NCBI RefSeq assembly: GCF_958405895.1
Contig: NZ_CATZAR010000010.1
Origin: Ralstonia thomasii
GTDB lineage: Bacteria > Pseudomonadota > Gammaproteobacteria > Burkholderiales > Burkholderiaceae
Reading direction: 5' to 3' (one strand)
Length of the DNA: 64,000 nt
Shown here one piece after another: positions 1 to 10,985 of the stretch. The notes under the pieces were generated by a model, which worked only from the letters and a program-made list of their open reading frames with translations, did no database searches and had not been told where the DNA came from. Each line of letters starts with the position of its first letter. Position 1 is the first letter of the stretch. The translations under genes and the position numbers were made by a program.

Positions 1-94
1 CGGTACCACCCCTTCCCATCCCGAACAGGACCGTGAAACGACTCCGCGCCGATGATAGTGCGGATTCCCGTGTGAAAGTAGGTCATCGCCAGGC
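1..94 (+). rRNA. rrf: 5S ribosomal RNA, 3' part (5' end outside window)
   Basis: The first bases contain the conserved 5S core (CCCATCCCGAACAGGACCGT followed by GAAACG and the GATGATAGTG helix) and end in AGTAGGTCATCGCCAGGCT, which matches the 3' stem of betaproteobacterial 5S rRNA. About 20-25 nt of the 5' end lie before the window. A strong intrinsic terminator follows within 10 nt, so this is the end of an rrn operon transcribed rightward. The exact 3' end is uncertain by a few bases. Confidence 0.93.
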
Positions 95-103
95 TCTCCC
101 CTC

Positions 104-143
104 AACACCCCAGCTCTTACACAGAGCTGGGGTGTTTGTTTTT
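104..143 (+). terminator. rho-independent terminator of the rRNA operon
   Basis: A perfect 14-bp stem (AACACCCCAGCTCT / AGAGCTGGGGTGTT) with a 6-nt loop is followed by TGTTTTT. It lies just behind the 5S rRNA and so ends the rrn operon. It also insulates the SOS cassette that starts about 200 bp further on. Confidence 0.9.
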
Positions 144-353
144 GGAGGCTCGGTTCGCGACTGGCTTGCTGAACGAGGTTCCTCTATTCGCCGCAAACGC
201 ACGCCAATAAAAAGTGGTTTATAAGACGCTTTATTGGTCGGAATCGTGTCAATTTGGGTGGCGGTTACTTCAAAGCCCCTCCATTCCAGTGTTTTGCTAT
301 CGCCGTCTGGCAACGCTCACGCAAAACTAGCCCGCGTTGAAGGAAAGCTGTGA

Positions 354-373
354 TACTGTATATTCATACAGTA
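354..373. promoter_or_regulatory. LexA operator (SOS box) of the imuA-imuB-dnaE2 operon
   Basis: The sequence TACTGTATATTCATACAGTA contains the canonical LexA box CTGT-N8-ACAG (356-371) with matching flanking TA/TA bases. It lies about 25 bp upstream of the likely imuA start. In bacteria that carry it, the imuA-imuB-dnaE2 cassette is a known LexA regulon member, so damage-inducible control is expected. A GTG start at 350 would place the start codon against the operator, which argues for the downstream ATG at 398. Confidence 0.88.
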
Positions 374-397
374 TTCATCGCTTGCTTTGGCGTTTCC

Positions 398-1354
398 ATG
401 TTTGCGTTGTCCTCGTCTCTTTTCATCGCCGAAGATGTGGCGAAATGCCATGCCCCCGCCGTGCGCGAGGTGTCTAGGTTGCGTTCGCCCGCGCCGAAAG
501 CCTCGACGGCGCCATTGCCGGAAACGCTGCATCCCGCATTGTGGAGTGCAGGCCGTCTGGCGCGAGGCGGCGGGCGCGTTCTGACCACTGGATATGATTC
601 ACTGAATGCCGAGTTGCCCGGTGGTGGCTGGCCCCTCGGCGGATTGACCGAACTGCTGTGTCCACAATCCGGTATTGGTGAATGCCGGTTGCTGCGCCCG
701 ACGTTGTCTACGCTGTGCACGGGCGCAGGGCGCATCGCGCTGATTGCTCCACCGCATCTGCCGAATGCAGTGAGGCTGGTGGGCTGGGATTTCTCTCCTG
801 AACAAATCGTATGGGTGCGGGCTGACAAGCCCGCTGACCTTCTGTGGGCAGCCGAGCAGGTTCTACGCAGCAAGGCTTTCGGCGGAGTACTGGTCTGGCT
901 GAACCGGGCACGCCCAGGAGAGCTTCGCAGGCTGCAAGTGTTGGCCCAGGCGGGAGAGAGCGCCATCTGGTTGTTCCGGCCGGCCCAGGCGCAGCGTGAG
1001 TCGTCGCCGGCGGTGCTGCGGCTGGGGCTGGAGCCGGCTGGCGCCGATGTGCTGTCCATCCTCTTCCACAAGCGGCGCGGGCCGTTGCGTGAATCTCCAT
1101 TGCTGCTGCCGTTGGCGGATCCGCTTCGGGCCGGTCGCGCTTCTGTGCGTCCGTTGTCTGTGCCGCCCGTCGAGCCGTTCATCATGGATCCGGCCACGGC
1201 GCAATTGCTGGCGGCGCTTTCGTCTCCTTCGTCTTCTGTTGCGTTCGATGCTTTGTCGGACGTTCCCGATCAAAACACTCCCGATCATGCCGTTCTGGAT
1301 CGCGGTGCATCTGCCCCGTCTCCCACTCGACGCGCTTCGACCGCGGTGGTCTGA
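398..1354 (+). CDS. imuA: ImuA, RecA-like accessory protein of the SOS mutasome
   Basis: First gene of the imuA-imuB-dnaE2 cassette. ImuA is a RecA/SulA-like protein needed with ImuB and DnaE2 for damage-induced mutagenesis and error-prone translesion synthesis. The protein (about 318 aa from ATG 398) has the family's LARGGGRVLTTGYDSLNAEL - PGGGWPLGGLTELL region near the N-terminus, followed by a RecA-like core with the conserved IALIAPPHLP strand. The N-terminus is uncertain: the frame stays open to 350, but that would overlap the LexA box, so 398 is preferred. The C-terminus overlaps the imuB start by 68 nt in another frame, which points to translational coupling. Family assignment is firm because of the two downstream partners. 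Confidence 0.87.
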   Translation: MFALSSSLFIAEDVAKCHAPAVREVSRLRSPAPKASTAPLPETLHPALWSAGRLARGGGRVLTTGYDSLNAELPGGGWPLGGLTELLCPQSGIGECRLLRPTLSTLCTGAGRIALIAPPHLPNAVRLVGWDFSPEQIVWVRADKPADLLWAAEQVLRSKAFGGVLVWLNRARPGELRRLQVLAQAGESAIWLFRPAQAQRESSPAVLRLGLEPAGADVLSILFHKRRGPLRESPLLLPLADPLRAGRASVRPLSVPPVEPFIMDPATAQLLAALSSPSSSVAFDALSDVPDQNTPDHAVLDRGASAPSPTRRASTAVV

Positions 1355-2870
1355 TCCGGCCGCGCTGCCTTTGCCGGTGGTGGTGTTGGAGCAGGAGCGC
1401 GTGGTGTCGGCCAACCGTTTGGCGATGCGCGAAGGCGTACATGCAGGCCTGCGCCGGGCGGGAGCGCAGGCATTGGTACCACACGCTATACAGCTTGACC
1501 GTGACGTGGCGGCCGAGGCACGGTTGGTGCAATCGCTGGCGCTGGCGTTGCTGGCATTCACGCCGCATGTGACGTTGGACGTGGTGGATGAGGCAACTGT
1601 CCTGTTGGAGGTGGAGGCCAGCTTGCGCCTGTTCGGTGGGCATCGCGCGCTGTGTCGGGCGGTGAGGTATTGCGCGTTTCGGTTGGGTGCCGTGCCGCAG
1701 CTTGGCACCGGGCCGACGGCGCGCGGTGCGGCATGGCTTGCCAGTGCACAGCCGGCGCCGATACGTGGCCGGCGTCGCACAGCAGCCCGTCAGGGGCGCG
1801 TGCGGAGGGCGGTGCGGCAGGAGCGGTTGTCGACGTTGCTTGATCAATTGCCGGTCGATGCGGTGGCGCGTCTTACACGGCCTGATTGGCTTGAGGGCCT
1901 CGGCTGCCGCACGCTGTCCGATTTGCGCGAGTTACCGCGTAGCGGATTGCGGCGGCGCTGCGGGCCGTTGCTGATGGATACGCTCGACGCGGCTTATGGC
2001 AACGGGCACGAGAGCTTCACGTGGTTCACCGCGCCGTTGTGCTTTGATGTGCCGTTGGAATTGTCAGGTCGCATCGATAACGCGGAAGGTGTGCTGGCAG
2101 CCTCGGAGCAATTGTTGTTGCAGCTGGTCGGCTGGCTGTCGGCGCTTCAATTGGGCGCCAAGACATATCGACTCACGCTGGAGCACGAACGCCGGCGCGG
2201 CCGGAGCAGTGAGGATGCCGCTTCGTCCACGCCGGTGGAGATCGCGCTGGCACAGCCGGTTCGCACGCTGGCGCACTTGTCGCGGGTGCTGCATGAGCGC
2301 GTGCATCGGCTCACGCTGATCGCACCAGTGGTCGAACTACGCCTGACGGTGACCGACGCTACGCCGCTCGCGCCGCCCACGGAGTCGCTGTTTCCCGAGC
2401 CAGGTGGTCGCGCTGAAGATGCTGCACGCCTGATCGACACGCTGATCGCCAGGCTGGGCGCTGAGAACGTGCGTCACCCGCAGCCGTGTGCTGATCATCG
2501 CCCCGAGCGCGCCAACCATTGGGTCGAGGTGAATGCCGCGACTACCGCGCAGAGCCGTGCCGCGGCGCGTCAGGCATTGGCGCAATGGCACGCGCAACAG
2601 CCGGAGCGGCCGCTGTGGCTGCTGGAGAAGCCGATCCCGCTGCTGACACGTCAGAATTATCCGTATTACCGCGGGCGGCTGCGGCTGGTGTCGATGCCCG
2701 AACGCATTGAATCCGGCTGGTGGGACGACGACCTCATCAAGCGCGATTACTTCATCGTCGAGGGAGGAAAAGGCGAGCGTTACTGGGTGTATCGCGAGCG
2801 CGTTTCCGCAGGCAAGGCTAACGCGGGAGAGGAAGACGCCCGCTGGTATCTGCACGGCTTGTTCGGTTAA
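1287..2870 (+). CDS. imuB: ImuB, catalytically inactive Y-family polymerase of the SOS mutasome
   Basis: Adaptor of the mutasome (527 aa). It has the Y-family (DinB/UmuC) fold but lacks polymerase residues: the N-terminus reads MPFWIAVHLPRLPLDALRP, where active polymerases carry an aspartate-containing metal-binding motif, and the SIDE-type motif is replaced by LDVVDEATVLLEVEASLRLF. In characterised systems ImuB bridges the beta clamp and DnaE2. The segment TESLFPE (about residues 365-371) resembles a clamp-binding motif; that is an inference. The frame is open much further upstream (to 996), but those codons translate to Arg/Cys-rich nonsense antisense to normal composition, so ATG 1287 is used. 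It overlaps imuA and is followed 7 nt later by dnaE2. Confidence 0.88.
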   Translation: MPFWIAVHLPRLPLDALRPRWSDPAALPLPVVVLEQERVVSANRLAMREGVHAGLRRAGAQALVPHAIQLDRDVAAEARLVQSLALALLAFTPHVTLDVVDEATVLLEVEASLRLFGGHRALCRAVRYCAFRLGAVPQLGTGPTARGAAWLASAQPAPIRGRRRTAARQGRVRRAVRQERLSTLLDQLPVDAVARLTRPDWLEGLGCRTLSDLRELPRSGLRRRCGPLLMDTLDAAYGNGHESFTWFTAPLCFDVPLELSGRIDNAEGVLAASEQLLLQLVGWLSALQLGAKTYRLTLEHERRRGRSSEDAASSTPVEIALAQPVRTLAHLSRVLHERVHRLTLIAPVVELRLTVTDATPLAPPTESLFPEPGGRAEDAARLIDTLIARLGAENVRHPQPCADHRPERANHWVEVNAATTAQSRAAARQALAQWHAQQPERPLWLLEKPIPLLTRQNYPYYRGRLRLVSMPERIESGWWDDDLIKRDYFIVEGGKGERYWVYRERVSAGKANAGEEDARWYLHGLFG

Positions 2871-2877
2871 GCACGTC

Positions 2878-5800
2878 ATGACTTCGGCCACGCCTCTCCC
2901 CGTTCTGCCCGACTATGCCGAGCTGCATTGCATCAGCAACTTCACGTTCCTGACAGGCGCGTCGCACCCGAGCGAACTGGTGGAGCGCGCCAAACTTTAC
3001 GGTTATCAAGCACTGGCGCTGACTGACGAATGCTCTGTAGCAGGCACCGCGCGGGCGCTTGTGGCTTCGAAGGAGCACGAACTGAAGCTCATCATCGGCA
3101 GTCGCTTCACGGTGCGCAATGCCGATGGCGAACCTTGGCTGCGGCTGGTGCTGCTGGCGCAGAACATCGAGGGTTACGGCAACCTGAGCGAAATCATCAC
3201 GCACGCGCGGTTGGCCGCACCCAAGGGCGAATACCGCTTGCTAGCTGACGATTTGGCCTCGCCCCAAGGCGAACTCGCGCACCTGCGCGGCGCGCCCGAT
3301 TGCCTGGCGATTCTGCTGCCTGATTACGATCCTGACCCGCAGCAACTGTTGGCTCAGGCGTGGTGGTGCCAACGCGTGTTCGGGGATCGGCTATCGATTG
3401 CGCTGGAGTTGCCGCTGCGGCACGCGGATGACCGCCATCGCGGTACGGTCTTGGCGGTGTCGGAACAGATCGATGTGCCCATGGTCGCGACCGGCGGTGT
3501 TCAGATGCACACGCGCCAACGCAAACCGCTGCACGACGTGCTGACCGCCATCCGTCTATCCAAGCCGCTTTCCGAGTGCGGTTTGGAACTTGCGCCCAGC
3601 GCTGAACAAGCAATGCGCACGCGCATGCAGCTCGCGTTCCTCTATCAAGGCGAGGGTGGCGAGAAGATCCTGCGTCGCACGGTGGAGCTGGCCGCGTTGT
3701 GCAATTTTTCTCTCGACGAAATCGAATACGAATATCCGAGCGAAGTCGTGCCGGAAGGCATGACGCCGGCGGAATACCTGCGCGCCGAAACGTTCGCTGG
3801 CGCCGCGCGACGCTATCCGAATGGTGTGTCGGAGAAGGTGCATGCGCAGATTGAGGAGGAACTCGGACTGATTGCCGAGCTGGGGTACGAGCCGTTTTTC
3901 CTGACCGTCTATGACGTGGTGAAGTTCGCGCGCAACGAAGGGATTCTCTGCCAGGGGCGAGGTTCGGCGGCCAACTCGGCGGTGTGCTATTGCCTGGGGA
4001 TTACCGAGGTGAACCCGGATAGCGGCAACACGCTGTTCGCACGCTTTCTTTCGCGTGCGCGCAATGAGCCGCCCGACATCGACGTCGATTTCGAGCATCA
4101 GCGTCGCGAAGAGGTCATCCAGTACATCTACAAAAAATACGGTGTGACACGTACAGCGCTGGCAGCAGCGCTCATCACTTACCGCACGCGTAGCGCACTG
4201 CGTGACGTCGGTCGCGCGTTGGGTATCGACCTGGGCATCGTCGAGCAGGTGGCCAAGGGGCAGGCGTGGTGGGATAGCCGTAAGGAATTTGCGCAGCGCG
4301 CAGGCCAGCAAGGTCTGGATCCGGAATCACCGTTGGTGCTGCGCTGGGCGCAACTGGTGGATCAGTTGCGTGGTTTTCCGCGCCATCTGTCGCAGCACGT
4401 GGGCGGGTTCGTGATTGCGCAGGGCAAGCTTTCGCGCCTGGTGCCGATCGAGAACGCCGCGATGGAAAACCGCCGCGTCATCCAGTGGGATAAAGACGAT
4501 CTCGAATCGCTGCGCCTGCTGAAGGTGGACGTACTGGCGCTGGGCATGCTGACGGCCATTCGCCGCACGTTGGACATGGTCGATGCGTTGCCCGGGCGGC
4601 GCGAGCACTACGGCGCGACGGCCAAGCTCGCCATGCAGAACCTGCCCGATGACGATACCGAAACCTACGACATGATCTGCCGCGCCGAGACCATCGGCGT
4701 GTTCCAGATCGAATCGCGTGCGCAGCAATCGATGCTGCCGCGTCTGCGTCCGCGCGAGTATTACGACTTGGTGATCCAGGTGGCCATCGTACGGCCGGGG
4801 CCGATCCAGGGCGGCATGGTCCACCCGTATCTGCAGCGGCGCGAGGCAAAGCGCAATGGCAACACCGATTGCGTGACCTACCCCGGCCCCGAGGTGAAAG
4901 CCGTGCTCGAACGCACGCTGGGTGTGCCGATCTTCCAGGAGCAGGTGATGGAGATCGCCATGAAGGCCGGCGATTTCACTGCGGATGATGCTGACCGCCT
5001 GCGCCGCGACATGGCCGCCTGGAAGCGCAAGGGGAATCTCACGCAGCATCAGGAGCGCCTGGTGCATGCGATGGTCGTCAAGAGGCGCTACGACCCTGCT
5101 TTTGTCGAAGCGCTGTGCAAACAGATGGAAGGTTTTGCCGAATACGGCTTCCCCGAAAGCCACGCGGCAGGCTTTGCCAAGCTGGCTTACGTCAGCAGCT
5201 TCCTGAAATGCCATGAGCCGGCGGCGTTTTTTGCGGCGTTGCTCAACAGTCAGCCGATGGGGTTCTATTCACCGTCGCAACTGGTGCAGGAGGCGCGGCG
5301 CAGCCATGTGCGTGTGCTGCCCGCGGACGTGACGGCCAGCGTATGGGACAGTACGCTGCATCCCCGCGCCGATGGCGAGACCGGTGAAGATGGCCTAGTG
5401 CAACCCGATATCCGGCTCGGGTTGAATCGCATTCGGGGCATGCGCAAGCCGGCTGCCGAGCGTATCGAAGCGGCTCGCGCCCAAGCGCCATTTACGAGTG
5501 TGGAGGATCTCGCCCATCGCGCCGCGCTCGACCGTCACGACTTGAACGTGCTGGCCGCCGCCAATGCGCTGAAGTCGCTGGCCGGCCACCGTCGTCAGGC
5601 GCTATGGCAAACGCTCGCACTGCAGGAGCCCGGCCACGATCACGCGCTGCTGCGCCAGGCTCGTCCGGTGGAAGCGCCGCTGGAACTGCCTGCACCGCCC
5701 ATAGGCGAAGAGGTGATGGCGGATTACGGCAGCCTGGGATTGTCGTTGCAGAGCCATCCGGTAGAGCTGCTGCGCGCACGGCTCGAGCGCATGCGTTTCG

Positions 5801-6117
5801 CCACCGCCGCCACGCTGGCCGGCTATCGCAACGGGCAACTGGCGCGCGCTTGCGGCATTGTCACGGTGCGGCAGCGGCCGGGCACGGCCAACGGCACGAT
5901 CTTCGTTTCCATTGAAGATGAGACGGGCGCCATCAACGTCATCCTCTGGCCGCACTTGATCGAGCGTCAGCGACGCGAAGTGCTGAACGCCCAGTTGCTG
6001 GGCGTCTACGGTAAATGGCAATGTGAGCGCGAGACCCGACACCTTGTCGCCCAGCATCTGGTGGATCTGACCCCACTTCTGGGGCGCCTCGCCACTTCCA
6101 GCCGCGACTTCCATTAA
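2878..6117 (+). CDS. dnaE2: DnaE2 (ImuC), error-prone DNA polymerase III alpha homologue
   Basis: A C-family DNA polymerase of 1079 aa, the usual size for DnaE2. It carries an N-terminal PHP domain (AELHCISNFTFLTGASHPSE, then ALALTDE), the catalytic aspartate motif PDIDVDF (Asp400/402), helix-hairpin-helix and fingers regions (GFPESHAAGFAKLAYVSSFL), and a C-terminal OB fold (ACGIVTVRQRPGTANGTIF onward). It performs translesion synthesis together with ImuA and ImuB and is SOS-inducible. ATG 2878 is chosen because the longer frame back to 2707 is an imuB shadow; the imuB stop is only 7 nt upstream. Distinct from the replicative DnaE1 by context and by lack of the C-terminal tau-binding extension. 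Confidence 0.95.
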   Translation: MTSATPLPVLPDYAELHCISNFTFLTGASHPSELVERAKLYGYQALALTDECSVAGTARALVASKEHELKLIIGSRFTVRNADGEPWLRLVLLAQNIEGYGNLSEIITHARLAAPKGEYRLLADDLASPQGELAHLRGAPDCLAILLPDYDPDPQQLLAQAWWCQRVFGDRLSIALELPLRHADDRHRGTVLAVSEQIDVPMVATGGVQMHTRQRKPLHDVLTAIRLSKPLSECGLELAPSAEQAMRTRMQLAFLYQGEGGEKILRRTVELAALCNFSLDEIEYEYPSEVVPEGMTPAEYLRAETFAGAARRYPNGVSEKVHAQIEEELGLIAELGYEPFFLTVYDVVKFARNEGILCQGRGSAANSAVCYCLGITEVNPDSGNTLFARFLSRARNEPPDIDVDFEHQRREEVIQYIYKKYGVTRTALAAALITYRTRSALRDVGRALGIDLGIVEQVAKGQAWWDSRKEFAQRAGQQGLDPESPLVLRWAQLVDQLRGFPRHLSQHVGGFVIAQGKLSRLVPIENAAMENRRVIQWDKDDLESLRLLKVDVLALGMLTAIRRTLDMVDALPGRREHYGATAKLAMQNLPDDDTETYDMICRAETIGVFQIESRAQQSMLPRLRPREYYDLVIQVAIVRPGPIQGGMVHPYLQRREAKRNGNTDCVTYPGPEVKAVLERTLGVPIFQEQVMEIAMKAGDFTADDADRLRRDMAAWKRKGNLTQHQERLVHAMVVKRRYDPAFVEALCKQMEGFAEYGFPESHAAGFAKLAYVSSFLKCHEPAAFFAALLNSQPMGFYSPSQLVQEARRSHVRVLPADVTASVWDSTLHPRADGETGEDGLVQPDIRLGLNRIRGMRKPAAERIEAARAQAPFTSVEDLAHRAALDRHDLNVLAAANALKSLAGHRRQALWQTLALQEPGHDHALLRQARPVEAPLELPAPPIGEEVMADYGSLGLSLQSHPVELLRARLERMRFATAATLAGYRNGQLARACGIVTVRQRPGTANGTIFVSIEDETGAINVILWPHLIERQRREVLNAQLLGVYGKWQCERETRHLVAQHLVDLTPLLGRLATSSRDFH

Positions 6118-6641
6118 TTTCCTGTCCACCGGCAACTGACCGCCGCGTCACCTTCGGCACGGCAATTGCGTGATGAGAGGCACGCGCGCTCGCCCCACCG
6201 TGACGCAGGAGGCACAGGCGGTTCTCTCCCGCCGGGCACCCTCCGATTGGTGGTTAGGGCAAGCGCGGATCGACGAAACGCAATGCGGATGCAAGGATTT
6301 GCGCTTGAGGCGTCACAAACTTGGCCTGCCAAGCGAAGAAAACGGCATCTGTGAGGGAACTGACCCGCAGCCGCCTTGTCACCATAAACAGGTTGATGAG
6401 ATGCGCTTTCATCACGCGTCGATATTGGGTGCAGTTGAAATTACGTCTACTCTGTAGAAAACACATCACGGAGGCCGCCCCCAAAAACCTATGCAGCGGC
6501 GTGCATACATGACAGCCGCCGCCGTTGCCGTGCTGTGTATGACCGCGGACGAAGGTGCAGCCACCCGACCCGCATATTTTCCGCTCATCGTTCGGGTCCA
6601 GACCCGGCGGTGTTTCCCATCTCAGGTGCAGGAGCGAACAG
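6118..6641. other. gene-free stretch after dnaE2
   Basis: About 520 bp with no convincing coding sequence on either strand. The open frames crossing it lack a ribosome-binding site and have shadow-like composition. Only a purine-rich AGGAGCG ahead of the downstream regulator (6630-6636) is clear. No tRNA, terminator hairpin or known riboswitch was recognised. Confidence 0.5.
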
Positions 6642-7175
6642 ATGGAACAGCCTTTCAAGCAGTTACACAGTCTGCGCAAGTCGCGCAAGCTCAAACAGGA
6701 AGATGTCGCCAAGATGGCCGGTATCTCTCGCGAAGCGTATTTGCGCGCGGAATCCGGTCGTGCCGATCCCCGCCTGTCGACGCTGATGGCCGTGGCCGGC
6801 GCGCTGGGGCTGGAGGTCGTTCTGGCGCCGCGAGAAGCCGTCGCCGAGATCGAGCGCGTGATTGCCAATCACCCGACGCAGCCAACGCAAGCGGGCGGCG
6901 GGGCAGAAGCAGGCCACGAGCGCTCGGAGCAAGGTTCAATGGGCGGCACGGGCGGTGGTCATGGCCTGGCGGGCCAATACCGCGGGCCAGAGCGCCATCC
7001 GCAGTCGGCCTATCATCCGGGTGCCTCGCATAGCCAAGCCGGCCAGCAAGGCGCACCGCATGCTGGCAGCAGTGCAGAAGATCGCTCGCGCATGACGTCT
7101 TCGGACCGCCCAGGCGCTGGCGGCTCGTCGGGCGGCTCGGATCGTCCGGGCGGTTCGGGTTCGCGCGAGTCGTAA
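6642..7175 (+). CDS. XRE-family transcriptional regulator with Gly/Ser-rich tail
   Basis: A 177-aa protein. Residues 4-60 form a Cro/C1-type helix-turn-helix (LRKSRKLKQEDVAKMAGISR, then EAYLRAESGRADPRLSTLM), resembling HipB/HigA-type antitoxin domains. The C-terminal 100 residues are low-complexity, rich in Gly, Ser, His and Gln (runs such as GGTGGGHGLAGQY and GGSSGGSDRPGGSGS) and probably disordered. Start ATG 6642 follows AGGAGCG at a good distance. It stands alone: no toxin-like partner is adjacent, and the next gene is a membrane transporter 141 bp downstream with its own promoter. Target genes are unknown. Confidence 0.75.
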   Translation: MEQPFKQLHSLRKSRKLKQEDVAKMAGISREAYLRAESGRADPRLSTLMAVAGALGLEVVLAPREAVAEIERVIANHPTQPTQAGGGAEAGHERSEQGSMGGTGGGHGLAGQYRGPERHPQSAYHPGASHSQAGQQGAPHAGSSAEDRSRMTSSDRPGAGGSSGGSDRPGGSGSRES

Positions 7176-7222
7176 GCGGATCCTTCTGGCACAGGCCGGG
7201 CACGCAAGCGCCCGGCTTGCGA

Positions 7223-7251
7223 TTGAGCGCAGGAGGCAGTCGCACTACAAT
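7223..7251 (+). promoter_or_regulatory. sigma-70-type promoter of the anion permease gene
   Basis: TTGAGC at 7223-7228 and TACAAT at 7246-7251 are separated by 17 bp, about 65 bp ahead of the permease start codon. Both hexamers are close to consensus. Predicted from sequence only. Confidence 0.55.
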
Positions 7252-7316
7252 CGGCCGCGCAAACCGCGCCCGGTTGATTTGCGCGCGTTTGCGCCAACGT
7301 TTCCTTTTTCTTTCAT

Positions 7317-8474
7317 ATGAACGGCGATCTGCCACGCAACCAGATGGCGAAAGCCGTGCCGCAACACCCGCCGTTCTGGCACCACCTCAAACAAGACGTT
7401 TTCTTCTGGTCGTTGCTGGCCATTTGCGGCGCGCTGACCCTCATGGCGCCCAAGCGCATTGTTGAGTATCCGGCGCTGATTGACTGGCACACCATTGCCG
7501 CATTGGCCGGCTTGCTCATCCTGACCAAGGCGGTTGAGGCCAGCGGCATGCTGCAGCTGCTCGGCCGGCGCCTCGTCGAAGTGGTCAGCAGCCAGCGTGT
7601 ACTTGCACTCAGCCTGGTAGCGGCTTCGGCAGCGCTGTCCACCGTATTGACCAACGATGTGGCGTTGTTCGTCATCGTGCCACTCACCGTCGGCTTGCGG
7701 CAGGTCGCCAGCTTGCCGGTGGCGCGGCTGGTGATATTCGAGGCGCTGGCGGTCAACGCGGGTTCTGCACTCACGCCGATCGGCAATCCGCAGAACCTCT
7801 TCCTGTGGCATCAATCGGGGCTGTCGTTTGGCGCGTTTGTCTGGCAGATGGCGCCGATGGTCGTGCTCCTGATGGCCTTGCTGCTGGTGGTGACGTGGCT
7901 GGCCTTTGCCTCGCACGAAATCCATCTGCATGCCGAAACTGCCGACGTGGAATTACACAAGCGCCTGCTGGTGCCGGCGCTCGCGCTGTACGTGCCGTTT
8001 CTGGTGCTGACCGATCTTGGCCACCCGCTAGTGGCGGCAGCCGGGTTGATCGTGCTGTATCTGATCGGTGCGCGCTATGTGCTGGCGCGGGTGGACTGGG
8101 GCCTGCTGCTCGTGTTCATGCTGATGTTCATTGACCTGCGGCTGGTGGCGCAGCTTGGCGTTGTGCGGCAGGCGCTGGATGCGCTGGCGTTGAGCAATCC
8201 AATGCATCTGTACTGGGCCGGCATTGGCGTGTCGCAGATTATCAGCAACGTGCCGGCGGCGATCCTGCTGGCCGAGTATTCGCATGACTGGCCGATGATC
8301 GCCTTTGCGGTAAGCGTGGGCGGATTCGGTACGCTCATCGGGTCGTTGGCCAACCTGATTGCGTTGCGCATGCTGGGCGACCGCCGTGCGTGGTGGGTGT
8401 TTCACGCGTATTCGATGCCGTTTCTCCTGGCTGCGGGGGGCATCGTGTACGCGTGGCTGATGTGGCTGCGTTAG
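7317..8474 (+). CDS. ArsB/NhaD/SLC13-type anion or cation permease
   Basis: A 385-aa polytopic membrane protein of the ion-transporter superfamily that includes ArsB, NhaD and citrate transporters. It is almost wholly hydrophobic, with about 10 membrane segments arranged as two inverted halves. Diagnostic motifs are LTNDVALFVIVPLT in the first half and GSALTPIGNPQNLFLW, the Asn-Pro loop seen across this superfamily; SQIISNVPAAILLAEYS and GGFGTLIGSLANLIALRM are the matching loops in the second half. The transported ion cannot be told from sequence. It has its own promoter and no operon partner. The gene 3' of it is a LysR remnant, so a former regulator may have been lost. Confidence 0.78.
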   Translation: MNGDLPRNQMAKAVPQHPPFWHHLKQDVFFWSLLAICGALTLMAPKRIVEYPALIDWHTIAALAGLLILTKAVEASGMLQLLGRRLVEVVSSQRVLALSLVAASAALSTVLTNDVALFVIVPLTVGLRQVASLPVARLVIFEALAVNAGSALTPIGNPQNLFLWHQSGLSFGAFVWQMAPMVVLLMALLLVVTWLAFASHEIHLHAETADVELHKRLLVPALALYVPFLVLTDLGHPLVAAAGLIVLYLIGARYVLARVDWGLLLVFMLMFIDLRLVAQLGVVRQALDALALSNPMHLYWAGIGVSQIISNVPAAILLAEYSHDWPMIAFAVSVGGFGTLIGSLANLIALRMLGDRRAWWVFHAYSMPFLLAAGGIVYAWLMWLR

Positions 8475-8587
8475 GCGGGCACGGCATCCCAATCGGGCGC
8501 ACAGGCCGGTTGTACGTAGCGCAACGTCTTCGCAACGCGGCAATAGCGGCACGGTCCGCGTCATACAGGCGCAGACGCAATGCATCG

Positions 8588-8698
8588 AGGCCAGACGAGC
8601 GGTTTGCGTTGTACGCGCTGTATCCGTCGCGTCGCTACCTGCCGGTGAAGGTGCATGCGTTTATCGATTTCTGCGTAGAAAACCTGCCTGCGGGCTAG
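8588..8698 (+). pseudogene. 3' remnant of a LysR-family regulator gene
   Basis: The last 35 or so codons before the TAG at 8696-8698 read FALYALYPSRRYLPVKVHAF followed by IDFCVENLPAG. This is the typical C-terminus of LysR-type regulators (Y-x-x-YPSRR...VRxFIDFL). No helix-turn-helix or effector domain precedes it: the permease gene ends at 8474 and the intervening 110 bp do not continue the domain. It is therefore a truncated relic. The 5' limit is approximate. Confidence 0.6.
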
Positions 8699-8709
8699 CG
8701 CACACAGCA

Positions 8710-8734
8710 CTGCGGCCGCACTCGGCGGCCGCAG
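8710..8734 (-). terminator. GC-rich hairpin downstream of fusA
   Basis: A perfect 10-bp inverted repeat (CTGCGGCCGC / GCGGCCGCAG) with a 5-nt loop lies 20 bp beyond the fusA stop codon. There is no T-run on the minus strand after it, so it is either a weak terminator or an RNA 3' end stabiliser. Confidence 0.4.
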
Positions 8735-8753
8735 CGGATGAAGCAAAAAAACG

Positions 8754-10856
<2,103 letters not shown>

Positions 10857-10985
10857 GATGTTTCTCTTCCGTTGAAGGACACTCGCATCGCCAACTCCGC
10901 ACCATGCGAAGGGCGAATGTGCGAGTGGGAACACATTATAGGATCGGTCCTAACGCATCGCATGTTAGGGGTATTGGCCGGGATT

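Noticed and set aside
6254..6868. 204-codon minus-strand frame across the gene-free stretch
   Set aside because: It is partly antisense to the XRE gene and has low-quality composition and no start signal.
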